From Micromonospora vinacea (lineage in GTDB: Bacteria; Actinomycetota; Actinomycetes; Mycobacteriales; Micromonosporaceae), in NCBI RefSeq assembly GCF_015751785.1, contig NZ_JADOTY010000001.1, forward strand, positions 7,276,503 to 7,340,502: a DNA stretch of 64,000 nt. The letters run 5' to 3'. Below, one piece after another: positions 8,596 to 16,558 of this stretch. The position numbers and the translations under genes were made by a program. The notes under the pieces were generated by a model. That model was not told the DNA's origin, did not search any database, and saw only the letters and a program-made list of their open reading frames with translations. The first letter of the stretch is position 1. Every line of letters starts with the position of its first letter.

Positions 8596-10062
8596 GTGGC
8601 AGTGACCTCCCGACGCGGCTCGCGTCGGCTCACCTTCACCGTGCTCGCGGCCGGCGCCGGGTTCTTCGCGATGCTCCAGTCGCTGATCACCCCAGTGCTG
8701 CCGACCATCCAGCAGGACCTGCACACCTCCCAGAACACAGTGACCTGGGTCCTGACCGCCTACCTGCTCAGCGCGTCGATCTTCACCCCGATCCTCGGAC
8801 GCGTCGGCGACATGGTCGGCAAGGAGCGGATGCTCGTCGTCTCGCTCGCCGCCCTCGCCCTCGGCTGCCTGCTGGCCGCCATCGCGCCGAACATCGGCGT
8901 CCTCATCCTCGCCCGGGTCGTCCAGGGCATCGGCGGAGCGGTCTTCCCGCTGTCGTTCGGCATCATCCGCGACGAGTTCCCGGCCGCACGGGTCTCCACC
9001 GCGGTGGCCGCCATCTCGGCCATCGTCGCCGTCGGCGGTGGCCTGGGCATCGTGCTGGCCGGCCCGATCGTCAGCACGCTGGACTACCGCTGGCTGTTCT
9101 GGATCCCGATGGTCGTGGTCGGGCTGACCGCCGTGGCCGCGCACCTGTTCGTGCCCGAGTCGCCGGTCCGTACCCCCGGTCGGATCGACTGGCGCGCCAC
9201 ACTGCTGCTCTCCGGTTGGCTGGTCGCGCTGCTGCTGCCGATCAGCCAGGGCGCCACCTGGGGCTGGACCTCCACCCGGGTGCTCGGTCTGCTAGCGCTG
9301 GCCGTGGTGCTGCTGGCCGGTTGGCTGGTCGCCGAGGTGCGCTCGGCCAACCCGCTGATCGACATGCGGATGATGCGCCTGCCCGGCGTCTGGACCACCA
9401 ACCTGGTCGCCCTGCTCTACGGCGCGTCGATGTTCTCCGTGTACGCGTTCCTTCCCCAGTTCCTGCAGACCCCGACCATCGCCGGCTACGGCTTCGGCGC
9501 CAGCATCAGCCAGGCCGGTCTGCTCATGCTGCCGATGCTCGTCGCGATGTTCGTCGCCGGCCTCGTCGCCGGGCGGCTCCAGGCGGTCTTCAGCGCCAAG
9601 GCGCAGCTCGCCACCGGCGCCACGTTCAACGTGGCCGCCTCCGCGATGCTCGCCACCGCGCACGACACCCGTTGGGAGGTCGCCATCGCCGGTGGCCTGG
9701 TCGGCCTCGGCATCGGCCTGGCCTTCGCGTCGATGGCCAACCTGATCGTCGCCAGCGTGCCCGCCAGCCAGACCGGCGTGGCGACCGGCATGAACGCCAA
9801 CATCCGCACCATCGGCGGCGCGATCGGCGCCGCCGTGGTCAGCGGCGTGATCACCGCGCACCCGCAGGCCAACGGCCTGCCCCGGGAGGCCGGCTTCACC
9901 ATGGGGTTTCTCGTCCTCACGGCGATCGCCCTGGCCGCCGCGCTCGCGGCCCTCGCCGTCCCGTCCACCCGGCGGGCGTCGGCCGGTCGCCGGCCGTCCG
10001 CCACGACGATCGTCGAGTCGGAGCTAGCCGGCGAGTTCGCCACCATGCCAGCGACCCGCTGA
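8596..10062 (+). CDS. DHA2-type MFS multidrug efflux transporter
   Basis: A 488-residue proton-coupled exporter with about 14 predicted membrane helices. GTG 8596 is the start because AGGGAG lies nine bases upstream and the upstream in-frame codons run through the operator region. Motif A-like LGRVGDMVGKERM lies between helices 2 and 3, and GGAVFPLSFGIIRDEFP and GGLGIVLAGPI match motif C-type antiporter signatures of EmrB/QacA proteins. It is controlled, by position, by the divergent TetR. The substrate is not predictable. Confidence 0.9.
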   Translation: MAVTSRRGSRRLTFTVLAAGAGFFAMLQSLITPVLPTIQQDLHTSQNTVTWVLTAYLLSASIFTPILGRVGDMVGKERMLVVSLAALALGCLLAAIAPNIGVLILARVVQGIGGAVFPLSFGIIRDEFPAARVSTAVAAISAIVAVGGGLGIVLAGPIVSTLDYRWLFWIPMVVVGLTAVAAHLFVPESPVRTPGRIDWRATLLLSGWLVALLLPISQGATWGWTSTRVLGLLALAVVLLAGWLVAEVRSANPLIDMRMMRLPGVWTTNLVALLYGASMFSVYAFLPQFLQTPTIAGYGFGASISQAGLLMLPMLVAMFVAGLVAGRLQAVFSAKAQLATGATFNVAASAMLATAHDTRWEVAIAGGLVGLGIGLAFASMANLIVASVPASQTGVATGMNANIRTIGGAIGAAVVSGVITAHPQANGLPREAGFTMGFLVLTAIALAAALAALAVPSTRRASAGRRPSATTIVESELAGEFATMPATR

Positions 10063-10072
10063 GGGAACGTGT

Positions 10073-10104
10073 CGCAGCCCGGGCGGTTCACCGCCCGGGC
10101 TGCG
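10073..10104 (+). terminator. Terminator hairpin after the MFS gene
   Basis: A perfect 14-base-pair stem, 10073-10086 against 10091-10104 (GCAGCCCGGGCGG side), closes a TTCA loop ten bases after the MFS stop. Confidence 0.8.
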
Positions 10105-10167
10105 GCATGTCCAGGAGTACGCTGGCCGCTCCCCCACCCACCGTCCGTCGTCTTTCAGGATGCGCCC

Positions 10168-11154
10168 ATGTCCGAGTTGCTGACCGCCGACCGCATCGAA
10201 GAGATCGGCTCCCTGGGCCTCAAGAGCCCCGACCCGGCCGCGCTCGTCGCCGAACTGGTGGGCGCCGTCGACGAGGGGCGGGTCGCGGACCCCGACGACA
10301 CCGGGTACGCCCTGCTGGTCGCCGTGGACATCCTGGAGCAGGCCGGCGACCTGGCCGACGCGCTCGCCCTGGCCACCCGCGCCATCGCCGAGCAGCCGGA
10401 CGACAACGCGTACGCCCGCGCGGTGCGCGGCGGTCTGCTGCTGCGCCTCGGCCGCTCCGACGAGGGCATGGCCGAGCTGACCGCACTGCGTCCGCTGCTG
10501 GAGACCGACCCAGCGGCCACGTACGTGATCGACGAGCTGGCCGAGTCCGGCCGCACCGACACGGCGCTGGAGTGGCTCACCGGGGCACTGGACGCCATCC
10601 TGGAACGGACCCGGACCCAGCAGCACGCGTCCGAGGACGCCCAGGACGAGGCCGCCGCCATGATCTACGGCCTGGCCCAGCAGCGGCACGACCTGCGCGA
10701 AGAGCAGGGCCTCCCCCACGACGAATACGACAACCTCGCCGACCGGCTGCGCGCCGCGAGCACCCACGCGCTCGACGCCCTCGACGACGGCCCGGCGACG
10801 CTGCTGTTCTGGCCGCAGGCGGAGTTCACCGCCCTGCTGCTGCGCTGGCCCGCTCTCGTCGACAGCTACCCCGCCACCTGGGACGAGCACCGCACCCAGC
10901 TCGAACGCGCCCTCGTCGAGGCTTCCGGGATCGGCGGCGCCGACCTGGGGGTGGTCGTCGGCACGGTCGCCGACCTGGCGGCCTTCGCCGAACGCACCGG
11001 AGGTGACCCCACCAGCGAGGAAACCCTCGACGAGTACGCCGACAGCCTCGACGAGGCCGGCGTGACCGCCTGGCCGCCCGGCCGCAACGACACCTGCTGG
11101 TGCGGATCCGGCGCCAAGTACAAGAAGTGCTGCCTACCCCGCTCGCGCGGCTGA
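10168..11154 (+). CDS. SEC-C zinc-motif protein with TPR-like repeats
   Basis: A 328-residue acidic protein starting at ATG 10168 (CAGGA upstream). Residues about 15-150 form paired helices of TPR type (LLVAVDILEQAGDLADALALA, AYARAVRGGLLLRLGRSDEGMAEL). The last 20 residues hold a textbook SEC-C motif, GRNDTCWCGSGAKYKKCC, which binds zinc and in SecA contacts SecB and ribosomes. Stand-alone SEC-C/TPR proteins are common in actinobacteria and have no fixed role; an adaptor function is inferred. It is single-gene, between a terminator and a palindromic repeat. Confidence 0.8.
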   Translation: MSELLTADRIEEIGSLGLKSPDPAALVAELVGAVDEGRVADPDDTGYALLVAVDILEQAGDLADALALATRAIAEQPDDNAYARAVRGGLLLRLGRSDEGMAELTALRPLLETDPAATYVIDELAESGRTDTALEWLTGALDAILERTRTQQHASEDAQDEAAAMIYGLAQQRHDLREEQGLPHDEYDNLADRLRAASTHALDALDDGPATLLFWPQAEFTALLLRWPALVDSYPATWDEHRTQLERALVEASGIGGADLGVVVGTVADLAAFAERTGGDPTSEETLDEYADSLDEAGVTAWPPGRNDTCWCGSGAKYKKCCLPRSRG

Positions 11155-11210
11155 CCCTCCCCCGCCGGCTCGGTCCCTGCGGCCCCGGGAGGCCATGTCC
11201 CTGGAGAGCC

Positions 11211-11248
11211 TGATGCCTGTGAGTCATCAAGATGACTCACAGGCATCA
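11211..11248. repeat. Dispersed 38-bp hairpin repeat, copy 1
   Basis: TGATGCCTGTGAGTCAT (11211-11227) and its exact complement (11232-11248) flank the loop CAAG. The same 17-base arms occur at 37761-37798 with loop CAAT. It lies between two tandem plus-strand genes, 57 bases after the SEC-C stop. Confidence 0.9.
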
Positions 11249-11356
11249 CGTTCGACCACAACCGCCAGCACCCTCTTGAGCGCCGGCCGGCGCATAAGGC
11301 CCGCGTATGATCGACACCCCGTTCGACCGTCCGGGCTCGACGATGGAGGCGATGGC

Positions 11357-11800
11357 GTGACCACACACGAGCAGCACGAGACGGTCGAGGACAGCCCGGT
11401 CGGCTGGGTCGCCAGCCACATCCGGCGCTACGTGCGGACCGACGGCGCCGACGGGGGCACCTTCCACGGCGTACCCTCGCTGCTGCTCACCACCCGCGGA
11501 CGCCGATCGGGCACGCTGCGCCGCACGGCCCTGATGTACGGGCGCGACGGCGACAACTACCTGCTGGTGGCATCCAACGGCGGCGCGGCCAAACACCCCG
11601 CCTGGTACCTGAACCTGAACGCCGACCCGACGGTGGAGATCCAGGTCGGCGCGGAGCGGATCACGGGTCAGGCCCGGACCGCGACCGGCGAGGAGCGCGC
11701 CCGGCTGTGGCCGGTGATGACGAAGGTCTTCCCAACGTACGCCCGTTACGCGAAGGAGACCGACCGCGAGATCCCGGTCGTCGTCATCGAAGGCGATTGA
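11357..11800 (+). CDS. Deazaflavin (F420)-dependent nitroreductase-family protein
   Basis: A 147-residue protein of the Ddn/FDOR-B split-barrel family. GTG 11357 has GGAGG seven bases upstream. Diagnostic segments are LLLTTRGRRSGTLRRTALMYG and SNGGAAKHPAWYLNLNADP, the latter forming the F420 phosphate and deazaflavin pocket. Members reduce quinones, nitroimidazoles or unsaturated lactones with F420H2, consistent with an actinobacterium that makes F420. No pathway context is visible; it is transcribed alone. Confidence 0.9.
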   Translation: MTTHEQHETVEDSPVGWVASHIRRYVRTDGADGGTFHGVPSLLLTTRGRRSGTLRRTALMYGRDGDNYLLVASNGGAAKHPAWYLNLNADPTVEIQVGAERITGQARTATGEERARLWPVMTKVFPTYARYAKETDREIPVVVIEGD

Positions 11801-11869
11801 TGTCCCTCATGGCTGCTGAGGGCTAGGGTGACGGCAGGTAAGCACCCCACTCCGGCAAGGAGGACCGTC

Positions 11870-12280
11870 GTGCGCCGCATCATCACCACCATCGCACTGC
11901 TCGGGCTGTCACTCTCCGTCGTACTGGCACCGACGCCGGCCAGCGCGGCTAGCAGCGTAGAAGTCACCTCAGCGACCCTTGTCGCGCGCGGCGTCGCCGT
12001 GGACATCACCCTCACCGTGACCTGCCCAGCCGGCCTGTCCGGCGCGACGGAGCTGATCGTCCGGCAGCGGTCGGGCGACAGGGTCGCCTACGCGGGCGGT
12101 TGGGCGCCCCTCAACAGCTGCACCGGCGAGCCGCAGGCCGTGACCGGGCGAGCATGGGTGGAGGGCGGCGGGCTGGTCCTGCACAAGGGTGTCGCACTGA
12201 TCAGCGGCGGATTCGAACTGTGCAACCAGGACGTCTGCGACTACCCGACCTTCGAGCAGACGTTCCGCATCACCCGCTGA
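11870..12280 (+). CDS. Small secreted protein of unknown function
   Basis: A 136-residue exported protein. GTG 11870 is preceded by AAGGAGG six bases upstream. Residues 1-26 are a Sec signal peptide ending APTPASAA. The mature part is a small beta-rich domain (VEVTSATLVARGVAVDITLTVTCP) with four Cys, suggesting two disulfides, and has the look of a secreted immunoglobulin-like domain. I do not recognise a named family. It ends against a minus-strand gene over a long imperfect hairpin. Confidence 0.75.
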   Translation: MRRIITTIALLGLSLSVVLAPTPASAASSVEVTSATLVARGVAVDITLTVTCPAGLSGATELIVRQRSGDRVAYAGGWAPLNSCTGEPQAVTGRAWVEGGGLVLHKGVALISGGFELCNQDVCDYPTFEQTFRITR

Positions 12281-12324
12281 GAGCGGCCGACCCATTGCCG
12301 CTGACCGCCGACGGGGGAATCCGA

Positions 12325-12386
12325 TGATCAAGTGATGAGAAGTAGGTCAGACCCACTTCCGAAACCTACTTTTCATCACCTGATCA
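12325..12386. terminator. Long imperfect hairpin between convergent genes
   Basis: 12325-12347 (starting TGATCAAGTGATGAGAAGT) pairs with 12364-12386 over 23 positions with two mismatches around a 16-base loop. It is AT-richer than its surroundings and sits between the stops at 12280 and 12443, so it probably ends transcription both ways. Confidence 0.6.
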
Positions 12387-12442
12387 CTGCCTCCGGAGCG
12401 AACAGCCGAACCTGGCCGCGGTGATCGGATCAGGCACGCCTG

Positions 12443-12892
12443 TCAGCCGGCCGCCTCAATCGCGGCCTCCACCTTGTCCAGGTAGTTGAACCACCACTCC
12501 CCCTCATCGGGCTGAGAGGCTGTGGCGAGGAGATTGGCTGCGACAACGAATACGACACTCACGCCGCTCGCAGTGTTCGCAAGTCGTGGCAGCTTGCCCG
12601 TCGTCACCGCGGACAGGACGGCATGTACGTCCTGTGCGGAGACCTCGGCCCATCGTTCCTGCTGACCGATGTTGCGAGAGATCTCGTTGATCTCGTGGGT
12701 TGAAGGCAGGCCATCGTGGACCTCGAACAGAACAGCGGCGTTCACGGCCAGCGTCAGCTCGACCGCCTTGGTCAACGTCTCCTGACTGACACTCAAGGCG
12801 TCCAAGGCGCTGTCGAATCTGTCGGAGTCACGGTGAACAGCAGCATCCAGGACAGCTCTGACCTGAGCCTCTACCTGCTCATTGATCTTCAC
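12443..12892 (-). CDS. Hypothetical protein, all-alpha
   Basis: A 149-residue protein of unknown family starting at GTG 12892 with GGAGG eight bases upstream. It begins with an amphipathic helix (INEQVEAQVRAVLDAAVHRDSDRFDSALDAL), continues with VELTLAVNAAVLFEVHDGLPSTHEINEISRNIG, and ends with a hydrophobic stretch and EGEWWFNYLDKVEAAIEA. No signal peptide is seen. The stop of an upstream small gene overlaps its start by 14 bases, so it is the last gene of a minus-strand operon that follows a GntR gene. Codon use is less GC-biased than in the metabolic genes, which hints at transfer. Confidence 0.7.
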   Translation of the reverse strand: MKINEQVEAQVRAVLDAAVHRDSDRFDSALDALSVSQETLTKAVELTLAVNAAVLFEVHDGLPSTHEINEISRNIGQQERWAEVSAQDVHAVLSAVTTGKLPRLANTASGVSVVFVVAANLLATASQPDEGEWWFNYLDKVEAAIEAAG

Positions 12893-13157
12893 GGCCCGGC
12901 CCTCCGTCTCGGTGCTTCGCTCTCCACGCCTTAAAAGATCCGGCTGCGGCAGCAGCAGCCAGCAGAGTACCCGCAACCGCCTTGACGGTCGTTGGCAAGA
13001 ATTCCTGGAAACTCGCGTACGCCGCAGCCGTGGCCGAGGTCCACCACCCGATCGACTCGCTGCTGAGGTGCTGGCGGCGCGGTGCCGGCGGCGCTGCCTG
13101 GTTTCGGTTCGTTCTATGGAGCCGTCGAGGGACCGCAGACCTGATGACTGGTTTCAC
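12879..13157 (-). CDS. Possible small membrane protein, start uncertain
   Basis: About 92 residues from GTG 13157; no ribosome site supports this start and a TTG two codons upstream is possible. The C-terminal 60 residues look real: WWTSATAAAYASFQEFL, then one hydrophobic helix (VKAVAGTLLAAAAAAGS) and a basic tail (FKAWRAKHRD). The stop overlaps the start of the next gene in an operon-like way. The N-terminal Arg/Pro part looks like random translation, so the true gene may be shorter or decayed. Confidence 0.4.
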   Translation of the reverse strand: MKPVIRSAVPRRLHRTNRNQAAPPAPRRQHLSSESIGWWTSATAAAYASFQEFLPTTVKAVAGTLLAAAAAAGSFKAWRAKHRDGGPGREDQ

Positions 13158-13198
13158 CGTCAAGGGTGGTTGGTGGATTGCGCTGCCACCACCCGTGG

Positions 13199-13462
13199 TC
13201 AGTTTCCCAGCGCTCGGACCTTGGCGATCGTCTCCTGCACATGCTGCTTGGCCGGGTCGCCACCCTGGGACGCCTGCGCGAGCGCCTGACGGTAAGAGTC
13301 GATCATGCCGACCAGCGGACCAGCGGCTACGCCTTCCAGCGCGCCCGCAACGAGTGCCCGCGCCTCGGCCGCGTCCTGTGCTGCCGCTGCGGTCTTGGCC
13401 TTCGCCTCGTCCAGCTTCTGCGACGCCGCCGCCAACCTCGCGATGATCTGTGCTGCGCTCAC
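13199..13462 (-). CDS. Small coiled-coil protein, DUF6244-like
   Basis: An 87-residue protein from GTG 13462 with GGAGG five bases upstream. It is nearly all helix: SAAQIIARLAAASQKLDEAKAKTAAAAQDAAEARALVAGAL, then a short turn and SYRQALAQASQGGDPAKQHVQETIAKVRAL. Length and the opening AQII resemble small actinobacterial proteins I know as DUF6244, function unknown. It resembles WXG100-sized helical hairpins but lacks a WXG motif. It is the first gene after the GntR regulator in a putative three-gene operon. Confidence 0.65.
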   Translation of the reverse strand: MSAAQIIARLAAASQKLDEAKAKTAAAAQDAAEARALVAGALEGVAAGPLVGMIDSYRQALAQASQGGDPAKQHVQETIAKVRALGN

Positions 13463-13619
13463 GCGCACCTCCCCGTGATCGACCATCGCCTCCACCACAG
13501 CGGAGACCACATGGGAGCGTACGAGATTCGCGCACCCAGCGCGACCGCGTGATCGCTCTCTCGTCACGACGAGAGCAGCAGATCCCTCAAACTCAAGCCA
13601 CTTAGGGGACCGCAACTGC

Positions 13620-13838
13620 TCAATGCTCAGCGACAAAGACACCCAGCCCGTGAACGCCTTCGACAAGGCCTTGGGTCTGTAGGACGAGAATCGCCTGCCG
13701 CACCACGCCAGCCGAGACGTTGTGCTCAACACGAAGCTGGGAGGTGGATGGCAGCTTGTCACCTGGGGCGAGTTCACCGGACGCGATCTGCTCTCGGATA
13801 TGGTCCGCGAGCTGCGCCCATTTGGGCTTGGCGGGCAT
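13620..13838 (-). CDS. Minimal GntR-family DNA-binding regulator
   Basis: Only 72 residues: a complete GntR winged helix (WAQLADHIREQIASGELAPGDKLPS, TSQLRVEHNVSAGVVRQAILVLQTQGLVEG, VHGLGVFVAEH) with no effector domain. ATG 13838 has GGGAG five bases upstream. Such minimal regulators are frequent on actinobacterial mobile elements (KorSA-like and YtrA-like), where they repress neighbouring operons. The divergent intergenic region contains two ACTAGTCTGT/ACAGACTAGT half-sites, so autoregulation and control of the plus-strand operon at 14110 are likely. Confidence 0.85.
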   Translation of the reverse strand: MPAKPKWAQLADHIREQIASGELAPGDKLPSTSQLRVEHNVSAGVVRQAILVLQTQGLVEGVHGLGVFVAEH

Positions 13839-13892
13839 GTCGTCTCCCTGGTCTGCACCGCCATTTGATCACACCCAACTACTCAGTACAAG

Positions 13893-13930
13893 AACGGACT
13901 AGTCTGTCGTTGACTTGTACAGACTAGTGT
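13893..13930. promoter_or_regulatory. Inverted-repeat operator for the GntR regulator
   Basis: ACTAGTCTGT and its complement ACAGACTAGT are separated by 11 bases that include a TTGACT -35-like element and part of an ACTTGTACAG-type sequence. A related CAGTACAAGA lies just to the left near 13885. GntR proteins of actinobacterial plasmids bind TTGTAC-containing palindromes of this sort. The region lies between the GntR start and the plus-strand operon. Confidence 0.55.
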
Positions 13931-14109
13931 GACAAAGTTCGAATCGACCGGCTCCCTGGTCTGCAAACCCGGAGCTGGTTCGTTCCCACCGCGCAGGAAG
14001 CGCCCGGTCGTCGGTCCCCCCGTTCGGCCGGGCGTGCCGGGGCGTGCCCGCACGCCGCCCCGACGCAAGAGCCGTGAGCAGCTAGGAGACGACCAGACGG
14101 GAGCCCCCG

Positions 14110-14337
14110 ATGCCCGATCGACCCGACGAATGCCCCGCCGACCCACCAGCCCAAGCTTTACCCGAGCAACGCCATCGCCTCGTGTCCGATCAGGACGTCG
14201 AGGACGCCGACGACGTCCTCTTTGCCCATCCGCCCCGCGTGGTCCGTCGCTGGTTGTGCGAGTGCGGCGTCGACTACCCCTGTGCCGATGTGCGCTTCGC
14301 CCTGCTGGTCAAGTCCAGTGCCGAGGCGGGCGAATGA
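14110..14337 (+). CDS. Small Cys-containing hypothetical protein, first gene of a coupled operon
   Basis: A 75-residue acidic protein; ATG 14110 has GGGAG six bases upstream. The only striking feature is a Cys cluster near the C terminus, WLCECGVDYPC, that could bind a metal. Its stop overlaps the next start as ATGA, so it is coupled to the following gene. No family is recognised. Confidence 0.65.
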   Translation: MPDRPDECPADPPAQALPEQRHRLVSDQDVEDADDVLFAHPPRVVRRWLCECGVDYPCADVRFALLVKSSAEAGE

Positions 14338-15014
14338 GCACCGATGCCGTGGACGACCTGCGGACCGCCTGGCTGGCGACCATCTCCGCTGCCGATCGGG
14401 CGGGCGCGCAGTTGCACGGGGCGGGGCCGCCCGGTCGGCCGTTGCCCTGGCAGGACGCGGTCACGGAGTGCTGGCGGGCGTTGAGTCTGGTCTACGCCGG
14501 CTTGGCCGCCGATCGGCAGTCACCGGGAGGCTCGGTCGGGGACCTGCTCGCCGGTTTGCACGCCGCTCGGTTCGACGCGGACCGGGCCGCCACTCTGGCC
14601 GCTCGGGTCCGCTGGCGGCTAGGCGCGACCGAGGACCGGCTGCGGCGTACCCGGGAAGTGGCGGACGTGGTCGCGGCCCGGCACCTCGCGGCGGCGATCA
14701 CCCGGTTGGACCTGGTCGTTGCCCGGCTCGCGGTCGGCGGTCGCCGGATCGAGCGTTCGGTGGCGGCACTGACCGGCCATTCGGTGGCGGCACCGCCCGC
14801 GCTGCCCCAGCCCACCAGCCGCGACAACGCCGCCGACCAAGACAGCGACGCCGATCACGACAGCGACAACGGCAGGGCCAGCGACGCCGGCAGCGCCGAA
14901 GTGATCGCTCGCGGCTGCCGGGCGGCGAGCGCGCTGGTGACCCGGCGGCATCGTCTGACCAGGTCACGCGCACACCGGAGAGCACTCACGATGATCAGGA
15001 GGCGACGATGGTGA
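14334..15014 (+). CDS. Hypothetical helical protein, middle gene of the coupled operon
   Basis: A 226-residue protein whose ATG overlaps the preceding stop. Residues 1-150 are predicted helical (DAVDDLRTAWLATISAADRAGAQL, CWRALSLVYAGLAADRQS, AARHLAAAITRLDLVVARLAVGGRRIERSVAAL). A low-complexity Asp/Ser/Asn linker (about 165-190, DQDSDADHDSD) follows, then a basic tail. The stop overlaps the next start. It somewhat recalls helical hypotheticals on actinobacterial integrative elements, but I cannot name a family. Confidence 0.65.
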   Translation: MSTDAVDDLRTAWLATISAADRAGAQLHGAGPPGRPLPWQDAVTECWRALSLVYAGLAADRQSPGGSVGDLLAGLHAARFDADRAATLAARVRWRLGATEDRLRRTREVADVVAARHLAAAITRLDLVVARLAVGGRRIERSVAALTGHSVAAPPALPQPTSRDNAADQDSDADHDSDNGRASDAGSAEVIARGCRAASALVTRRHRLTRSRAHRRALTMIRRRRW

Positions 15015-15472
15015 CCGACCCGCACGCGGCGTTACGCGGCCTGCTGACCGGGCGGCTGCGCGGCCACGAACGCCGGCTGGGTCGGTTTGCCGAGTCGGAC
15101 TGGCGGCGGTACGCGGACCTGCTCGCCGGTGCGTTGTTGGTGGCGGTACGGCGGCGGTTCGTCGCGGGGCAGGATCGCGCGCCGGTGATCCGCTTCGTGG
15201 CGTCCGCTCGGGAACGCTACGACGCGACCGGGCGCGACGTCGACCCGGTGCTCGCCGAGGCGCTGGTGTGGGCGGCGCTCGGCGAGCGTCCGCCGGTGCC
15301 CCACGACGTGGCGGCGATCGTCGCGCGGACGGTGCTGCTGCTCGGCCTGCTCGAAGACGAAGGTCTCACCGACCGCGAACTCGACGACGTTCTCGTGGCC
15401 GCCGCACTCGCTGCCGATGACACGGCGCACGATGCGGATCCCCAGCAGGTAGGCGAACCGGCGCGGCAGTGA
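15008..15472 (+). CDS. Hypothetical protein, last gene of the coupled operon
   Basis: A 154-residue soluble protein; ATG 15008 has AGGAGG five bases upstream and lies inside the end of the previous gene. It is alpha-helical with a charged first half (RGHERRLGRFAESDWRRYADLLAGALLVAVRRRF) and a second half with PHDVAAIVARTVLLLGLLEDEGLTDRELDDVLVAAALAAD. No enzyme motif or signal peptide is visible. A strong hairpin follows. Confidence 0.65.
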   Translation: MVTDPHAALRGLLTGRLRGHERRLGRFAESDWRRYADLLAGALLVAVRRRFVAGQDRAPVIRFVASARERYDATGRDVDPVLAEALVWAALGERPPVPHDVAAIVARTVLLLGLLEDEGLTDRELDDVLVAAALAADDTAHDADPQQVGEPARQ

Positions 15473-15505
15473 GCGCAACCGGGTCGAAGATCGACACGGG
15501 ATAGC

Positions 15506-15546
15506 TGAAGTCGGGGTATCCCACTGGCGCGGATACCCCGACTTCA
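15506..15546. terminator. Bidirectional terminator hairpin
   Basis: TGAAGTCGGGGTATCC (15506-15521) pairs perfectly, 16 base pairs, with 15531-15546 around a nine-base loop, between the convergent genes ending at 15472 and 15602. Confidence 0.8.
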
Positions 15547-15601
15547 ATGAAACCGAGTGGATCACGCCCGGCGGCGGCCGGGACAGGCCACAACAGCCCA
15601 A

Positions 15602-16288
15602 CTACGCCGACGGCGGGCCGTTCTGTGCCCGGGTGATCAGATCGTGCAACGGCTTGGTGCCGCTGCCGACCATCACGCCGGTCACGACGGCGTCGACCCA
15701 GACCGCCACCCCGTTCCAGTCGCCGCCGGCGACCGCGTGCAGAACGTAGAACCCGCCGGCGCTGGACGCCACGGTCGCCAACCCGCTGGCGAGACCCCAC
15801 GCGACGATGGTGCGGTTGGCCTTTGCCCGCGCGACCTTGGCGGTGGCCACGGCGACCGCCTCGCGGTCGGCCTCGGTGAGGCCGTCGACCCGACCGGTCA
15901 CGTCGGCCACCGTCCGGGACAGCGCAGCCTCGGCGGCGCGCCCCGGCAGCCACCGCGAGAACGGTTCGAGGATCCGCTCGACAGCTGCGGCGAAGACCAA
16001 CAGGGTGAGGAAGACGCCAGTGGTGTCCTCGGGCTGGATCTTCGCCGCGGAGGCGCCGCTGCGCCAGATCATCCAGCCGCCGACGGCGCCGACGGCGATC
16101 AGCCCGAAGCCCGCGACCACAGCGCCCGGGCCGGCCTGCTGCGATGCGGCGACGACCGACAGCCCTGGCTCGGAGCGAGGCGTCGTGCCTGCGGCAGCAT
16201 CGGCGTTGACCGGCGAAACGGCAATCCCGCCGCCTGCCGGCATCGGCTCAACCTGGGTGGACGTCTGTCCCTGCAATTCCCTGACCAA
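15602..16288 (-). CDS. Membrane protein of unknown function
   Basis: Up to 228 residues. A stop lies four codons before the TTG at 16288, so the start is that TTG, a TTG four codons later, or ATG 16243; none has a well-spaced ribosome site. Hydrophobic segments occur at about residues 54-74 (AVVAGFGLIAVGAVGGWMIW), 91-106 (GVFLTLLVFAAAVERIL) and two more in the second half flanking GGFYVLHAVAGG. The block ERILEPFSRWLPGRAAEAALSRTV and an amphipathic helix (TEADREAVAVATAKVARAKANR) are its most characteristic parts. No family recognised. Confidence 0.65.
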   Translation of the reverse strand: MVRELQGQTSTQVEPMPAGGGIAVSPVNADAAAGTTPRSEPGLSVVAASQQAGPGAVVAGFGLIAVGAVGGWMIWRSGASAAKIQPEDTTGVFLTLLVFAAAVERILEPFSRWLPGRAAEAALSRTVADVTGRVDGLTEADREAVAVATAKVARAKANRTIVAWGLASGLATVASSAGGFYVLHAVAGGDWNGVAVWVDAVVTGVMVGSGTKPLHDLITRAQNGPPSA

Positions 16289-16558
16289 CCTTTCGACCTA
16301 CCGCTCGCGAGACGTCGAGGCGTGATGATCCAGACCTCGGCAGGCGGACTGCGCACCGACTGCGCTCGGGGCGCGAGACTACGGCACGGGACCGAACACG
16401 GTGGACGGCCGGGAGGTGTGGTGCCCAGCGCCGCAGACTGCGAGGCAAGCGAACACAGTGGAGCAACGGACGACAGACCGTGTTGCCGAGGCTCGGGACC
16501 ATGCCGGAGCGCGAAGCCTCATAGACTCGGTGGCCGCTGGCAACGGGGGTGACGTGGC

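Noticed and set aside
11195..11356. N-terminal extension of the F420 reductase-like gene across the hairpin repeat
   Set aside because: The extension is translated palindrome (MPVSHQDDSQAS). GTG 11357 has a well-spaced GGAGG.
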